Notes under the pieces: generated by a model
Seen by the model: the letters and a program-made list of their open reading frames with translations, nothing else
Told to the model about the DNA's origin: nothing
The model's database searches: none
Assembly (NCBI GenBank): GCA_965199815.1
Contig: CBDATE010000034.1
Coordinates: 414,625 to 478,624 of the forward strand
Origin: Azotimanducus sp965199815
GTDB lineage: Bacteria > Pseudomonadota > Gammaproteobacteria > Pseudomonadales > Azotimanducaceae
Length of the DNA: 64,000 nt
Direction: 5' to 3'
Program-made: the position numbers and the translations under genes
Part shown: positions 27,857 to 36,189 of the stretch, piece after piece
Position numbering within the stretch: the first letter of the stretch is position 1
Layout: every line of letters starts with the position of its first letter

Positions 27857-28713
27857 AGCATCAATTGGCCACGAAAACTCACCTCTGTTGGCCCGGTGAG
27901 CGATATCGAATGTCCCGGCCCTGGCCAGCCCACCTCCAGCGTACCGCCGGGAAGATTGAGTACGACATGCGAGCCAACGCGACCGAGCAGCCCGGCAGCA
28001 ACGGCTGCCGCGCAAGCACCCGAGCCGCAGGCGAGCGTTTCTCCCACGCCGCGTTCATGGACGCGCAGGCCGAGACGGTCTTGCCCGAGCCACTGGCAGA
28101 ACCCGACATTGACTCCTTCGGGAAAGGCGGGGTGGTACGCCAGCGCCTCGCCTCGAGTGGCGACCGGTGCCGATGCCAGGTTTTCCACCATGATGACGGC
28201 ATGTGGATTGCCCAGATTGACCGCAGTGAATGCGATATCCTCGTCTTCGATTGTGATACTCCATTGATGTTCGCCAATGCGCGTTACGCCTGCGGTTTGT
28301 TGCAAGGGGATTCGCTCGGCATCGAAGCGGGGCACTCCCATCTCGACCCGGAACATGTGCGCCGAGCACTGCGTGGTGGTGAAGGTGCCTGCATCGGCAG
28401 AACCAGTGACCAGATCCCAGGTGAGGTGCGGCTTGTGGGTGAGCTTGTTATCAAGTACAAAACGTGCCGCGCAGCGAGCGCCGTTGCCGCAGTGGGCGGC
28501 GGCAGACCCGTCGCTGTTGAAGATCGACAGCCCGAAATCGGAGGACGGACGCAGTGGCGGTTCGATCATCAACCACTGATCGAAGCCGATGCCGAAGCGT
28601 CTGTGCGCGAGCCCGGCAATGCGTTCGGGCGGCAATGTGACCGGTCGCGTCAGGGCCTGGCAGACCACGAAGTCATTGCCGCACCCCTGCATCTTGGTGA
28701 AGGCGAGCTTCAT
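27853..28713 (-). CDS. dapF: Diaminopimelate epimerase
   Basis: 286 residues. It interconverts LL- and meso-diaminopimelate for lysine and peptidoglycan. Seen: MQGCGNDFVV at the N-terminus, catalytic Cys 75 in AHCGNGARC, MGVPRF-type central region, NPHAVIMVEN, and the second catalytic Cys in ACGSGACAAAVA. Length is normal. Its start overlaps the lysA stop (ATGA, 28710-28713) and its stop overlaps the xerC start, so lysA, dapF and xerC are translationally coupled. Confidence 0.97.
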   Translation of the reverse strand: MKLAFTKMQGCGNDFVVCQALTRPVTLPPERIAGLAHRRFGIGFDQWLMIEPPLRPSSDFGLSIFNSDGSAAAHCGNGARCAARFVLDNKLTHKPHLTWDLVTGSADAGTFTTTQCSAHMFRVEMGVPRFDAERIPLQQTAGVTRIGEHQWSITIEDEDIAFTAVNLGNPHAVIMVENLASAPVATRGEALAYHPAFPEGVNVGFCQWLGQDRLGLRVHERGVGETLACGSGACAAAVAAGLLGRVGSHVVLNLPGGTLEVGWPGPGHSISLTGPTEVSFRGQLML

Positions 28714-30002
28714 GGGGTTGCTGGCCCCGACTCGCCGCTCGATGCATCTTCAAGCAGGGGAAGTTCAAGCGCGAGCTGATCGTTCAGACATTCCCGATGC
28801 CGAATCAGGCGCACAGTGTCGCCCTCAACCAGTACTTCCGCTACCCGGTCGCGTGCGTTGTAGTTGCTGGCCAGCACCGAGACATAGGCACCGCAGGATT
28901 GCAGGCTCAGGAGGTCGCCGCTGGCGACAGGCAGCTCGCGGCCACTGGCCAGCGTGTCGGCGGTTTCGCAGATGGGGCCGACGATCTCCCAGGGGCCGGT
29001 ATCCGTGCCGGGCGGGGCGACCTGAGCGCGTTCCACCTGATGATACGCCTGATACAGGCTGGGACGAAGCAGATCGTTCATCGCCGCATCGACAACGGCG
29101 AACTTGCGGGATTCCGCCGACTTGGTGCGAATCACGCGCGTCAGCAGCACACCTGCGTTGGCCATGAGCCAGCGCCCGGGCTCGGTGACCAGCGTATATC
29201 CGCTGCCCGAAAGACGCTTGCCGAGCTTCTGGCCATACGCAGCCAGATCGAATTCGGACTCTTGCGGATGATAGGGCACACCGTAGCCACCGCCGAGATC
29301 AAGCATGGAGAGCACGATGCCTTCATCCTCGAGTGTCGCGGCGAGAGCAAGAAGGGCGGCGCAGGCTTCATCAAGAGGCTTCGAATCCGTTATCTGCGAG
29401 CCGAGATGGCAGGCGAGCCCGACCGGTCGCAGATGATTCGAGGCCCCCGCCTGCCTGAGCAGTGAATGCGCTTCGTCACATGAGACACCGAACTTGGCGG
29501 ACTTGTCGCCGGTGGCAATATAGGGGTGTGTGCTGACGCGAATATCCGGGTTCACGCGCAAGCTCACCGGTGCCTCGATTCCGCAGAGCGCCGCGCGTTC
29601 TGCCAGCAGCTCACACTCATCGCGACTCTCGATGTTGATGGACAGAATGCCGACCTCGAGCGCAAAGTCGAGTTCTTCGGCGAGTTTGCCCACGCCCGAA
29701 AAGACCACCTTCGAAGCATCTCCGCCCGCGCGCAGTACGCGCTCGAGTTCGTTACCGGAAACCACGTCAAACCCCAGGTCGAGACGCGCCATCAGTGACA
29801 GGAGCGACAGGTTGTTGTTCGCCTTGACGGCGTAACAGGGCAGGTGGCGCAGTGCCTTGAAGGCACCCAGAAAGGTGCGTACGCGCGCTTCGATGTACGC
29901 GCGTGAATAGACCAGCGTCGGTGTGCCGAAGCGGTCTGCGATGTCGCACAGGCGCATGCCCTCGATCAGTGCTTCTCCCGAGCGGGTTCGCGTGGTGTGC
30001 AT
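28710..30002 (-). CDS. lysA: Diaminopimelate decarboxylase
   Basis: 430 residues from the ATG at 30002; the frame is open further upstream, but that part reads through lptM and is not protein-like. PLP enzyme making L-lysine from meso-diaminopimelate. Seen: FGTPTLVYSRAYIEAR, PLP lysine in CYAVKANNN (K60), VSGNELERVLRAG, LDLGGGYGVPY and the C-terminal CETADTLASGRELP segment with the active-site Cys. It follows lptM by 7 bp and overlaps dapF by 4 bp, the standard order in Pseudomonas and relatives. Confidence 0.97.
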   Translation of the reverse strand: MHTTRTRSGEALIEGMRLCDIADRFGTPTLVYSRAYIEARVRTFLGAFKALRHLPCYAVKANNNLSLLSLMARLDLGFDVVSGNELERVLRAGGDASKVVFSGVGKLAEELDFALEVGILSINIESRDECELLAERAALCGIEAPVSLRVNPDIRVSTHPYIATGDKSAKFGVSCDEAHSLLRQAGASNHLRPVGLACHLGSQITDSKPLDEACAALLALAATLEDEGIVLSMLDLGGGYGVPYHPQESEFDLAAYGQKLGKRLSGSGYTLVTEPGRWLMANAGVLLTRVIRTKSAESRKFAVVDAAMNDLLRPSLYQAYHQVERAQVAPPGTDTGPWEIVGPICETADTLASGRELPVASGDLLSLQSCGAYVSVLASNYNARDRVAEVLVEGDTVRLIRHRECLNDQLALELPLLEDASSGESGPATP

Positions 30003-30009
30003 GATCGGT

Positions 30010-30162
30010 TCAGTTCGAATGTGGGTGGTGCTGTTGCGGGCGCACCGCGGATGCCGCCTGGCTCGCATCCGCACCGTTCGCCGTCGGTGGCTCGAGCGGG
30101 CCCTTCTGGCCACAGTTGGCAGCAATAAGGGAAAGCGTCATCACAAGCAGCAGGCGGATCAT
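30010..30162 (-). CDS. lptM: LptM (YifL)-type small lipoprotein
   Basis: 50 residues: MIRLLLVMTLSLIAANCGQK, then GPLEPP and a polar tail. Short signal peptide followed by Cys-Gly-Gln-Lys-Gly-Pro-Leu, the hallmark of LptM, which assists assembly of the LptDE lipopolysaccharide translocon in the outer membrane. Position immediately before lysA is as in many gammaproteobacteria. The residue before the lipidated Cys is Asn, where Gly, Ala or Ser is usual; this is odd and could slow signal peptidase II cleavage. No strong ribosome site is visible upstream. Confidence 0.85.
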   Translation of the reverse strand: MIRLLLVMTLSLIAANCGQKGPLEPPTANGADASQAASAVRPQQHHPHSN

Positions 30163-30229
30163 GGCGAGGTCTCGTTGGTGGTCATACATGAATCATATCC
30201 GGGTGCAGGCCAGATGCTGGCGGGTAGCA

Positions 30230-31621
30230 TCAGGGGCATTTCCAGGTCTCACACGCCTTGATGGCCGCCTGTCGCACCTGCGCTGGTGCCGTGCCGCCGA
30301 CATGGTCCCGGAGACGCACCGAACCCTCGGGCGTGAGACATTCCAGCACATCAGCCTCTATCAGCGGACACTTGGCCTGCAATTCATCGAGTGAGAACTC
30401 GGCGAGATTTCTGCCGGTGGCGTTGGCATCCTGCACCATCTCGCCTACCAGATGATGTGCGTCACGAAACGCGACACCGCGCTGTACGAGATATTCGGCC
30501 AGATCTGTCGCTTCCAGCAGGCCGCGGCCAGCGGCAGCGCGCATGGTGTCAGTATTGAAGGTGAGGTGCTCACAGATGCCGTGCATGGCCGAGAGCGCTC
30601 CTGTCACAGTGTCTATGGTGTCAAACAGCGGCTCCTTGTCCTCCTGATTGTCCCGGTTGTAGGCGAGTGGTTGCGACTTCATGAGTGTGAGCAGCGCCAT
30701 CAGGTGCCCATAGACGCGCCCGGTCTTGCCGCGGATGAGTTCCGGGACATCGGGATTCTTCTTCTGCGGCATGATGCTCGAGCCGGTCGTGAAACGGTCG
30801 GCAAGCATCACGAACTGAAACTGCTCGCACGACCAGAGGATGAGTTCTTCGCACCAGCGAGACAGATGCATCATGAGCATGGCGGCGAATGCTGCGAACT
30901 CGATCATGAAATCGCGATCACTCACGGCATCCAGCGAGTTCTCGCACAGGCCGTCAAAGCCGAGCAGACGGGCAGTGAGATGGCGGTCGATGGGTACGCT
31001 GGTGCCGGCGAGTGCGGCGCTGCCGAGCGGCAGTTGATTGACGCGCTTGCGCAGGTCGTCAAGACGCTGTCGGTCACGCTCCAGCATGGCGAGCCAGGCC
31101 AGCAGGTGGTGGCCGAGCGTGACGCACTGTGCCGGTTGCAGGTGCGTATATCCCGGCATGATGCTGCCCGCGTGTGCGAGTGCATGGTTGGCCAGGGCGC
31201 TTCCGAGAGCATTCATCAGGCCCCTGATGCGATCGATCTCATCGCGCAGACAGAGGCGCATGGCGGTGGCGACCTGATCGTTGCGCGAGCGGCCTGTGTG
31301 CAGCTTCTTGCCCGTCTCGCCGATGCGCTCGGTCAAGGCAGCTTCGAGATTCATGTGCACATCTTCAAGCGCCTCGCGCCACTCGAACTCTCCGGCTTCG
31401 ATGCGGGTGTGAATCTCGCGCAGTCCTGCTTCGATGACCTCGAACTCGTCACTGCCGAGTACGCCGGTGCTGCTCAGCATTTGTGCATGCGCGATGGATG
31501 CGCGGATATCGGCCGAGTAGAGGCGCTGATCGAAGGACACCGATGCCGTGAAAGCTTCCACGAAGGCATGCGTCGGCTCGGAGAAGCGCCCGCCCCAGAG
31601 CTTGTCCGACAAGGTAGTCAT
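30230..31621 (-). CDS. argH: Argininosuccinate lyase
   Basis: 463 residues from the ATG at 31621 (MTTLSDKLWGGRF, the usual family start); ATGs at 31633 and 31678 are in frame and cannot be excluded because none has a clear ribosome site. It releases arginine and fumarate from argininosuccinate. Seen: SRNDQVATAMRL, LQPAQCVTLGHHLLAW and the fumarase/lyase signature GSSIMPQKKNPDVPEL. A sequence duplicated 2 kb away begins 20 bp upstream of this start, so the argH promoter region itself appears to lie in the copied segment. The downstream gap to lptM is 67 bp. Confidence 0.95.
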   Translation of the reverse strand: MTTLSDKLWGGRFSEPTHAFVEAFTASVSFDQRLYSADIRASIAHAQMLSSTGVLGSDEFEVIEAGLREIHTRIEAGEFEWREALEDVHMNLEAALTERIGETGKKLHTGRSRNDQVATAMRLCLRDEIDRIRGLMNALGSALANHALAHAGSIMPGYTHLQPAQCVTLGHHLLAWLAMLERDRQRLDDLRKRVNQLPLGSAALAGTSVPIDRHLTARLLGFDGLCENSLDAVSDRDFMIEFAAFAAMLMMHLSRWCEELILWSCEQFQFVMLADRFTTGSSIMPQKKNPDVPELIRGKTGRVYGHLMALLTLMKSQPLAYNRDNQEDKEPLFDTIDTVTGALSAMHGICEHLTFNTDTMRAAAGRGLLEATDLAEYLVQRGVAFRDAHHLVGEMVQDANATGRNLAEFSLDELQAKCPLIEADVLECLTPEGSVRLRDHVGGTAPAQVRQAAIKACETWKCP

Positions 31622-31640
31622 GTGTTCTGGCATGTATTCG

Positions 31641-33430
31641 GGACGCGACGGATGACAAGTGTGCAGTATATCGGCCATTGCAGAAGAGGCTCATGCTTTG
31701 AGACACAGCCTCCGTATAGTGGGGCGAGCAAGGGGTGTTGCGCCTGTCGCAGGGCATGTGCAACGAAGCATCAAGGCAGGAAACAACAAACCACGAGGGA
31801 GCGCATGAGCCAGACCACGAACCAGACCACGGACCAAACCATGAACGATCAACAGGCACAGGACGAGCAGCACAATCTGCGCGCCTCCTTCGAAGCGTCA
31901 AAGAAAATAAGCATCGAAGGTGTTCCTCTGGACGAAGAACAGGAAGTGGTCGTCACTCTCGATGATGGTCAATCCATCGAGCTGAATGCAGGAGAGTATA
32001 TGAGCGCGATTCTGACAGGCGATAATCGAGTTGTTCCGGGGTTGAGTTCAATGCTGGCGCAACCGGAATTTGCAAAAATGGAACGCCTCTTGAGCGCGAG
32101 ATTCGTGCTGGTGAAAGCCCACTGGCCAGATTCCGGTATCTCCGGTACGTCAAAAATGAATGACCTGTGGAGTGAATGGTTTTTGCAGCAGATTGCAGTT
32201 CGTATCGACCCCCTGATTCGGCAGTCTGCAAAAAGCAATCGCCCGATTCGCCCGATTCTCACGGCTCACATGCAAGCCATGCTCATCCTGTCCGAACCTC
32301 ACTGCCTGAGCGACCGGGAGATGGGAATCCGCCGCCTGACGGCAACTCTGGGGTTCCTCAAGCAGCGCGGGATGATCTCGCAGGAAACGGCTGACGATTT
32401 ATACCAGAGAACAATGGCGAAAGCGGAGCCTGAACACGGAGTCAATCTGTTTGCGAGGGCGAAGCAAGTGTTTTTGGAGCCGCTGTCGCCAGACTCTGGT
32501 CTGTCGATGGATGATCAGTGGATTGATTGGCTGCTGAACCGGGTAAGATTCGACATTGGTGCGATCCTTCAGCTCCCGTCATGCAGTGAACGTCAACGCG
32601 AGGTTCTCGACGGGTATGTGCGCGCGGCGCGCATACTCTCCAACCTGGCCAGTTGGCACGACAAGGCGCATGGACTGTTTGCATTGAGCAAGGCTCTGAG
32701 TTTTTTCGGGGAGCACAAGCTGCTTGACCGGGAAGAGGTGGCCGAGTGCTGGCGCGAGGCGGTGCGGGAAGCAACAGGGAAAGCGGGGCTCAGATACGTG
32801 GAACTGGGTTTTACTGATATCGCAACAGGCAAGCCTCGCCCGGTTGATCTTGAACGCGATGAGGTCAATTTCGTTCCCGGAACAAGCCTGACATTCCTCA
32901 CACACGAGGGACGAAGCGAGCAGTTGCAAAAACCGCGGCAGGAAAAAGCCGAGTCTGATTCTGATGAAGCCGCAACAAACCCCTCGCTTGTAACCAGTGA
33001 CGAGGCGCATGGCTTGCCTCGTCTGCATCAGTCTGCATACAAGCTCAAGGTCGCCCGCAGGCTGTCTCGCACCAGCGCCACCAGTGATTCCGGTGCCTCG
33101 ACGCGCACCTGGCCTCCGTGGCGAAGAATCTCCCCGAGCAATTCGCGGCCATCCGAATAGGGCAGGGTGAGTTCATAGCGCCCATCTTCGCGCAAGCGCC
33201 CCTGCTGATCCGGATGCCAGATTTCCTTGCTGACCCACTCGCCGAGCGGCTGCTCGAAGACCAGTCTGGCAAGGTCCTCGACCGGACCTGCGAACAGGCC
33301 GTAGCCGACGGTCAGCGAGGCATCAAGTTCGTCAACATCCATGTTGCGGGCGGCGGCCTTGGCGATGCGGGGGGCGCGCATGCGGTCCAGCGCGAAGGTT
33401 CGCAGTGCTTCCTTTTGCTCATCCCAGGGA
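31641..33430. repeat. Direct duplication, copy 1 (about 1.8 kb)
   Basis: From GGACGCGACGG at 31641 the sequence matches that from 33604 onward: the upstream region with TATAGT at 31715 (33678 in copy 2), the whole unknown gene, and the antisense 3' part of the WYL regulator, to the common end CTCATCCCAGG at 33429 and 35491. Copy 2 has a slightly longer gene. The copies have diverged more inside the unknown gene than in the upstream and WYL parts. Confidence 0.85.
31805..33160 (+). CDS. Unknown family, member 1 (internally duplicated, WYL-linked)
   Basis: 451 residues from the ATG at 31805 with ribosome site GAGGGAGCGC before it. I do not recognise the family. The N-terminus is polar and Gln/Thr-rich (MSQTTNQTTDQTMNDQQ), followed by EEQEVVVTLDDGQSIELNAG. 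The core contains two related halves of about 130 residues. The first has ARFVLVKAHWPDSGISG, then DLWSEWFLQQI, then HMQAMLILSEPHCLS, then LGFLKQRGMISQETADD. The second has FLEPLSPDSGLSMDDQW, then GYVRAARILSNLASW, then LSFFGEHKLLDREEVAE. Both look alpha-helical; no signal peptide or membrane segment. The last 44 codons are antisense to the WYL gene remnant. Function unknown; the linkage to WYL genes and cas3 suggests stress or defence, which is inference. Confidence 0.65.
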   Translation: MSQTTNQTTDQTMNDQQAQDEQHNLRASFEASKKISIEGVPLDEEQEVVVTLDDGQSIELNAGEYMSAILTGDNRVVPGLSSMLAQPEFAKMERLLSARFVLVKAHWPDSGISGTSKMNDLWSEWFLQQIAVRIDPLIRQSAKSNRPIRPILTAHMQAMLILSEPHCLSDREMGIRRLTATLGFLKQRGMISQETADDLYQRTMAKAEPEHGVNLFARAKQVFLEPLSPDSGLSMDDQWIDWLLNRVRFDIGAILQLPSCSERQREVLDGYVRAARILSNLASWHDKAHGLFALSKALSFFGEHKLLDREEVAECWREAVREATGKAGLRYVELGFTDIATGKPRPVDLERDEVNFVPGTSLTFLTHEGRSEQLQKPRQEKAESDSDEAATNPSLVTSDEAHGLPRLHQSAYKLKVARRLSRTSATSDSGASTRTWPPWRRISPSNSRPSE

Positions 33431-33431
33431 C

Positions 33432-33465
33432 CACGGGGAAACTCTGAATAACAGAGTTTCCCGTG
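33432..33465. repeat. Inverted repeat inside the broken WYL gene
   Basis: CACGGGGAAACTCTG, a 5-base loop, then CAGAGTTTCCCGTG: a near-perfect stem with one unpaired G. It is part of the foreign 118-bp segment that replaced the middle of the WYL gene. Confidence 0.75.
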
Positions 33466-33498
33466 CGGCACACGGATGTGCCCGCTGTAGCGCACTTC

Positions 33499-33551
33499 TG
33501 ATTTGCGAATCTGATCAAGTCCACGGATGGACTTGATCAGAACATACCAAG
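33499..33551. repeat. REP-like palindromic element, copy 1
   Basis: A 53-bp sequence that recurs at 62500-62552 with a single difference near its right end. Its core is a perfect 13-bp inverted repeat (CTGATCAAGTCCA, loop CGGA, TGGACTTGATCAG) at 33511-33540. It sits in the segment inserted in the broken WYL gene. A non-autonomous mobile or REP-type element is the likely nature. Confidence 0.8.
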
Positions 33552-33603
33552 TTCTCCAGCAAGCTGTCCACCACCAGCAGCGATTCGAGTTCATTGGCGT
33601 TCA

Positions 33604-35491
33604 GGACGCGACGGATGACAAGTGTGCAGTATATCGGCCATTGCAGAAGAGGCTCATGTTTTGAGACACAGCCTCCGTATAGTGGGGCGAGCAAGGGGTG
33701 TTGCGCCTGTCGCAGGGCATGTGCAACGAAGCATCAAGGCAGGAAACAACAAACCACGAGGGAGCGCATGAACCAGACCACGGACCAAGCCATGAACCAG
33801 ACCACGAACGATCAACAGGCACAGGACGAGCAGCACAATCTGCGCGCCTCCTTCGAAGCGTCAAAGAAAATAAGTATCGTCAATGTTGCTCCGGATGGAG
33901 AGCAGAAAATGGTCACCACCAAGGATGCCCTGGACGCGGAGCAGGAAGTGGTCGTCACCCTCAGGGATGGTCAATCCATCCAGATGAACGCAGGAGAGTA
34001 TATGAACGCGATCTTGGCAGGCGATAATCGAGTTGTTCCGGGGTTGAGTTCAATGCTGTCGCAACCGGAATTTGCAAAACTGGAACGCCTCTTTAGTGCG
34101 AAATTCGTGCTGGTGAAAGCTCACTGGCCAGATTCCGGTGTCTCCGGTACGTCAAAAATGAATGACCTGTGGGCTGAGTGGTTTTTGAAGCAGATTGCAA
34201 TTCGCATTGAACCCCTGATGCATCAGGCTGCAAAAAATCAGGATACGATGATCGTCGATAACCTCTGTATTCGTGTTGAACCTCTGGATAATCAGTTTGC
34301 TAAAAGCAGGCGCACGATTCTCAATGCTCACGTGGAAGCCATGCTCATCCTGTCCGACCCTGACTTCCCGAGCGACAGGGAGACGGGAACCCGCCGCCTG
34401 ACGGAAACTCTGGGGTTCCTCAAGCAGCACGGGCTGATCTCGCAGGAAACGGCTGACGATTTTTACCAGAGAAAAATGGCGAAAGCGCAGTCTGAACACG
34501 GAATTTATGCGTTTGAGACGGCGAAGCAACTGTTTTTGAAGGCGCTGTCGCCAGATTCTGGTTTGTCGATGCATGATCAGTGGGTTGGTTGGCTGCTGAC
34601 CCGGGTAAGATACGACATTGGTGCGATCGTTCAGCTCCCGTCATGCAGTGAACGTCAACGTCAGGTTCTCGACGGGTATGTGCGCGCGGCGCGCATACTC
34701 TCCAACCTGGCCTGTTGGGACGACAAGGCGCGTGGGCTGAGCGCATTGAGCGATACCCTGAGTTTTCTCGGGCAGCGCAAGCTGATTGACCGGGAAGAGA
34801 TGTCCGAGTGCTGGCGCGAGGCGGTGCGGGAAGCGACAGAGAAAGCGGGGCTCAGATACGTGGAACTGGGGTTTACTGATACCGCAACAGGCAAGCCTCG
34901 CCCGGTTGATCTTGAACGCGAGGAGGTCAATTTCATTCACGGGACGGGCGCGGCATTCATAACAAACAAGGGACAAAGCGAGCAGTTGCAAAAACTGCGG
35001 CAGGAAAAAGCCGAATCTGATTCTGACGAAGCCGCAACAAACCCCTCGCTTGTAACCAGTGACGAGGCGCATGGCTTGCCTCGTCTGCATCAGTCTGCAT
35101 ACAAGCTCAAGGTCGCCCGCAGGCTGTCTCGCACCAGCGCCACCAGTGATTCCGGTGCCTCGACGCGCACCTGGCCTCCGTGGCGAAGAATCTCCCCGAG
35201 CAATTCGCGGCCATCCGAATAGGGCAGGGTGAGTTCATAGCGCCCATCTTCGCGCAAGCGCCCCTGCTGATCCGGATGCCAGATTTCCTTGCTGACCCAC
35301 TCGCCGAGCGGCTGCTCGAAGACCAGTCTGGCAAGGTCCTCGACCGGGCCTGCGAACAGGCCGTAGCCGACGGTCAGCGAGGCATCAAGTTCGTCAACAT
35401 CCATGTTGCGGGCGGCGGCCTTGGCGATGCGGGGGGTGCGCATGCGGTCCAGCGCGAAGGTTCGCAGTGCTTCCTTTTGCTCATCCCAGGC
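33604..35491. repeat. Direct duplication, copy 2 (about 1.9 kb)
   Basis: Partner of 31641-33430. It contains the upstream region, the second unknown gene and the C-terminal part of the intact WYL gene. Length differs mainly through two in-frame insertions in the unknown gene (near 33888-33940 and 34235-34290). Confidence 0.85.
33768..35222 (+). CDS. Unknown family, member 2 (internally duplicated, WYL-linked)
   Basis: 484 residues from the ATG at 33768 (same ribosome site GAGGGAGCGC as member 1). Same organisation: Gln/Thr-rich start, a DGQSIQMNAGEYM segment, then two related helical halves with HWPDSG and SPDSGLSMHDQW. Relative to member 1 it has an extra segment after KKISI (DGEQKMVTTKDALDAEQ) and another in the first half (KNQDTMIVDNLCIRVEPLDN). 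The latter looks like a small internal repeat of the preceding IRIEPLMHQAAK. The C-terminal 44 codons overlap the WYL gene in antisense by 133 bp. No known domain recognised. Confidence 0.65.
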   Translation: MNQTTDQAMNQTTNDQQAQDEQHNLRASFEASKKISIVNVAPDGEQKMVTTKDALDAEQEVVVTLRDGQSIQMNAGEYMNAILAGDNRVVPGLSSMLSQPEFAKLERLFSAKFVLVKAHWPDSGVSGTSKMNDLWAEWFLKQIAIRIEPLMHQAAKNQDTMIVDNLCIRVEPLDNQFAKSRRTILNAHVEAMLILSDPDFPSDRETGTRRLTETLGFLKQHGLISQETADDFYQRKMAKAQSEHGIYAFETAKQLFLKALSPDSGLSMHDQWVGWLLTRVRYDIGAIVQLPSCSERQRQVLDGYVRAARILSNLACWDDKARGLSALSDTLSFLGQRKLIDREEMSECWREAVREATEKAGLRYVELGFTDTATGKPRPVDLEREEVNFIHGTGAAFITNKGQSEQLQKLRQEKAESDSDEAATNPSLVTSDEAHGLPRLHQSAYKLKVARRLSRTSATSDSGASTRTWPPWRRISPSNSRPSE

Positions 35492-36058
35492 ATCGAGATA
35501 CCAGTGGTCCTTGTAATACACGAGACGCTGGGGAGAGGTCTCGCGCTCGGATGTGTGGTTGTCCGCTCGCCCCGTGTAGGTGAAGGCAAGACGGCGACGC
35601 TCGATGAGCGCCTGGGCTGTTGCCTGAAATATGCCAGCCGGGATTTCCCGCACATGGCTGGCGAGCACACGAAAGCGCTCTCTCGGGAAGCCGTCCTTCA
35701 CGCTTGGTGCCGACTTGTCGAGCATCTGCCACATCTTGCTGCGCAGGTGGTGGATGCGAGGTTTCAGCAGGCCCGGCTGCAAGTTCTCCAGCAAGCTGTC
35801 CACCACCAGCAGCGATTCGAGTTCATTGGCGTTCAGCCAGATGCCGGGCAGTTCGAAGTTGTTGTCTTTCGCATATTGGTATCCCTCTCCACGACTGTTG
35901 TCGATGGGGGCATTGAGCCAGTCGCGCATGTCCCTGAGCGCGCGATTCACCGTGGCCCGGGAGCACCCGAGCCGATCTATCAGAGTATCCAGAGAGACCG
36001 GGTAGCGATGCGACCTGAGGATTTGGTCAATCTCGTATATGTGCTTGATGCTGGGCAT
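35090..36058 (-). CDS. WYL-domain transcription regulator
   Basis: 322 residues. N-terminal winged HTH (IYEIDQILRSHRYPVSLDTL, then CSRATVNRALRDMRDWL), a middle WYL domain (RRRLAFTYTGRADNHTSERE, then SPQRLVYYKDHWYLDAWDEQ) and a C-terminal WCX-like extension (DASLTVGYGLFAGPVEDLAR, GQVRVEAPESLVALVRDSL). WYL domains bind nucleic-acid-type ligands and control phage-defence and CRISPR loci in several bacteria. Here the gene is divergent from unknown member 3 and convergent with member 2, so control of that family, and possibly of the nearby cas operon, is plausible but not shown. Confidence 0.9.
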   Translation of the reverse strand: MPSIKHIYEIDQILRSHRYPVSLDTLIDRLGCSRATVNRALRDMRDWLNAPIDNSRGEGYQYAKDNNFELPGIWLNANELESLLVVDSLLENLQPGLLKPRIHHLRSKMWQMLDKSAPSVKDGFPRERFRVLASHVREIPAGIFQATAQALIERRRLAFTYTGRADNHTSERETSPQRLVYYKDHWYLDAWDEQKEALRTFALDRMRTPRIAKAAARNMDVDELDASLTVGYGLFAGPVEDLARLVFEQPLGEWVSKEIWHPDQQGRLREDGRYELTLPYSDGRELLGEILRHGGQVRVEAPESLVALVRDSLRATLSLYAD

Positions 36059-36189
36059 GAGGGACAGAGCTCCTGGTCGAGATGAGGATTACAGAACAAT
36101 TTTCAGCCATTTGCGCGAAAGTATCAGGTCTTGAGCCTGCCAGTCCATACACTGGTACTCCGCGCCAGCGCACTACACAGGCCAGATAC

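Larger units (their letters stand above)
33028..33604 (-). pseudogene. Broken copy of the WYL-type regulator
   Basis: 33028-33430 matches the C-terminal 134 codons of the intact WYL gene (35090-36058), and 33549-33604 matches 56 bp from its middle (35781-35836). The stretch between, about 290 bp in the intact gene, has been replaced by about 118 bp carrying two hairpins. The N-terminal HTH part is missing altogether. A frame is still open across the fusion (about 188 codons) but lacks the DNA-binding domain. Confidence 0.85.

Noticed and set aside
30452..31804. 5' extension of the unknown member 1 frame across argH
   Set aside because: The first 451 codons are antisense to argH; the ribosome site and the duplicated copy both support the start at 31805.
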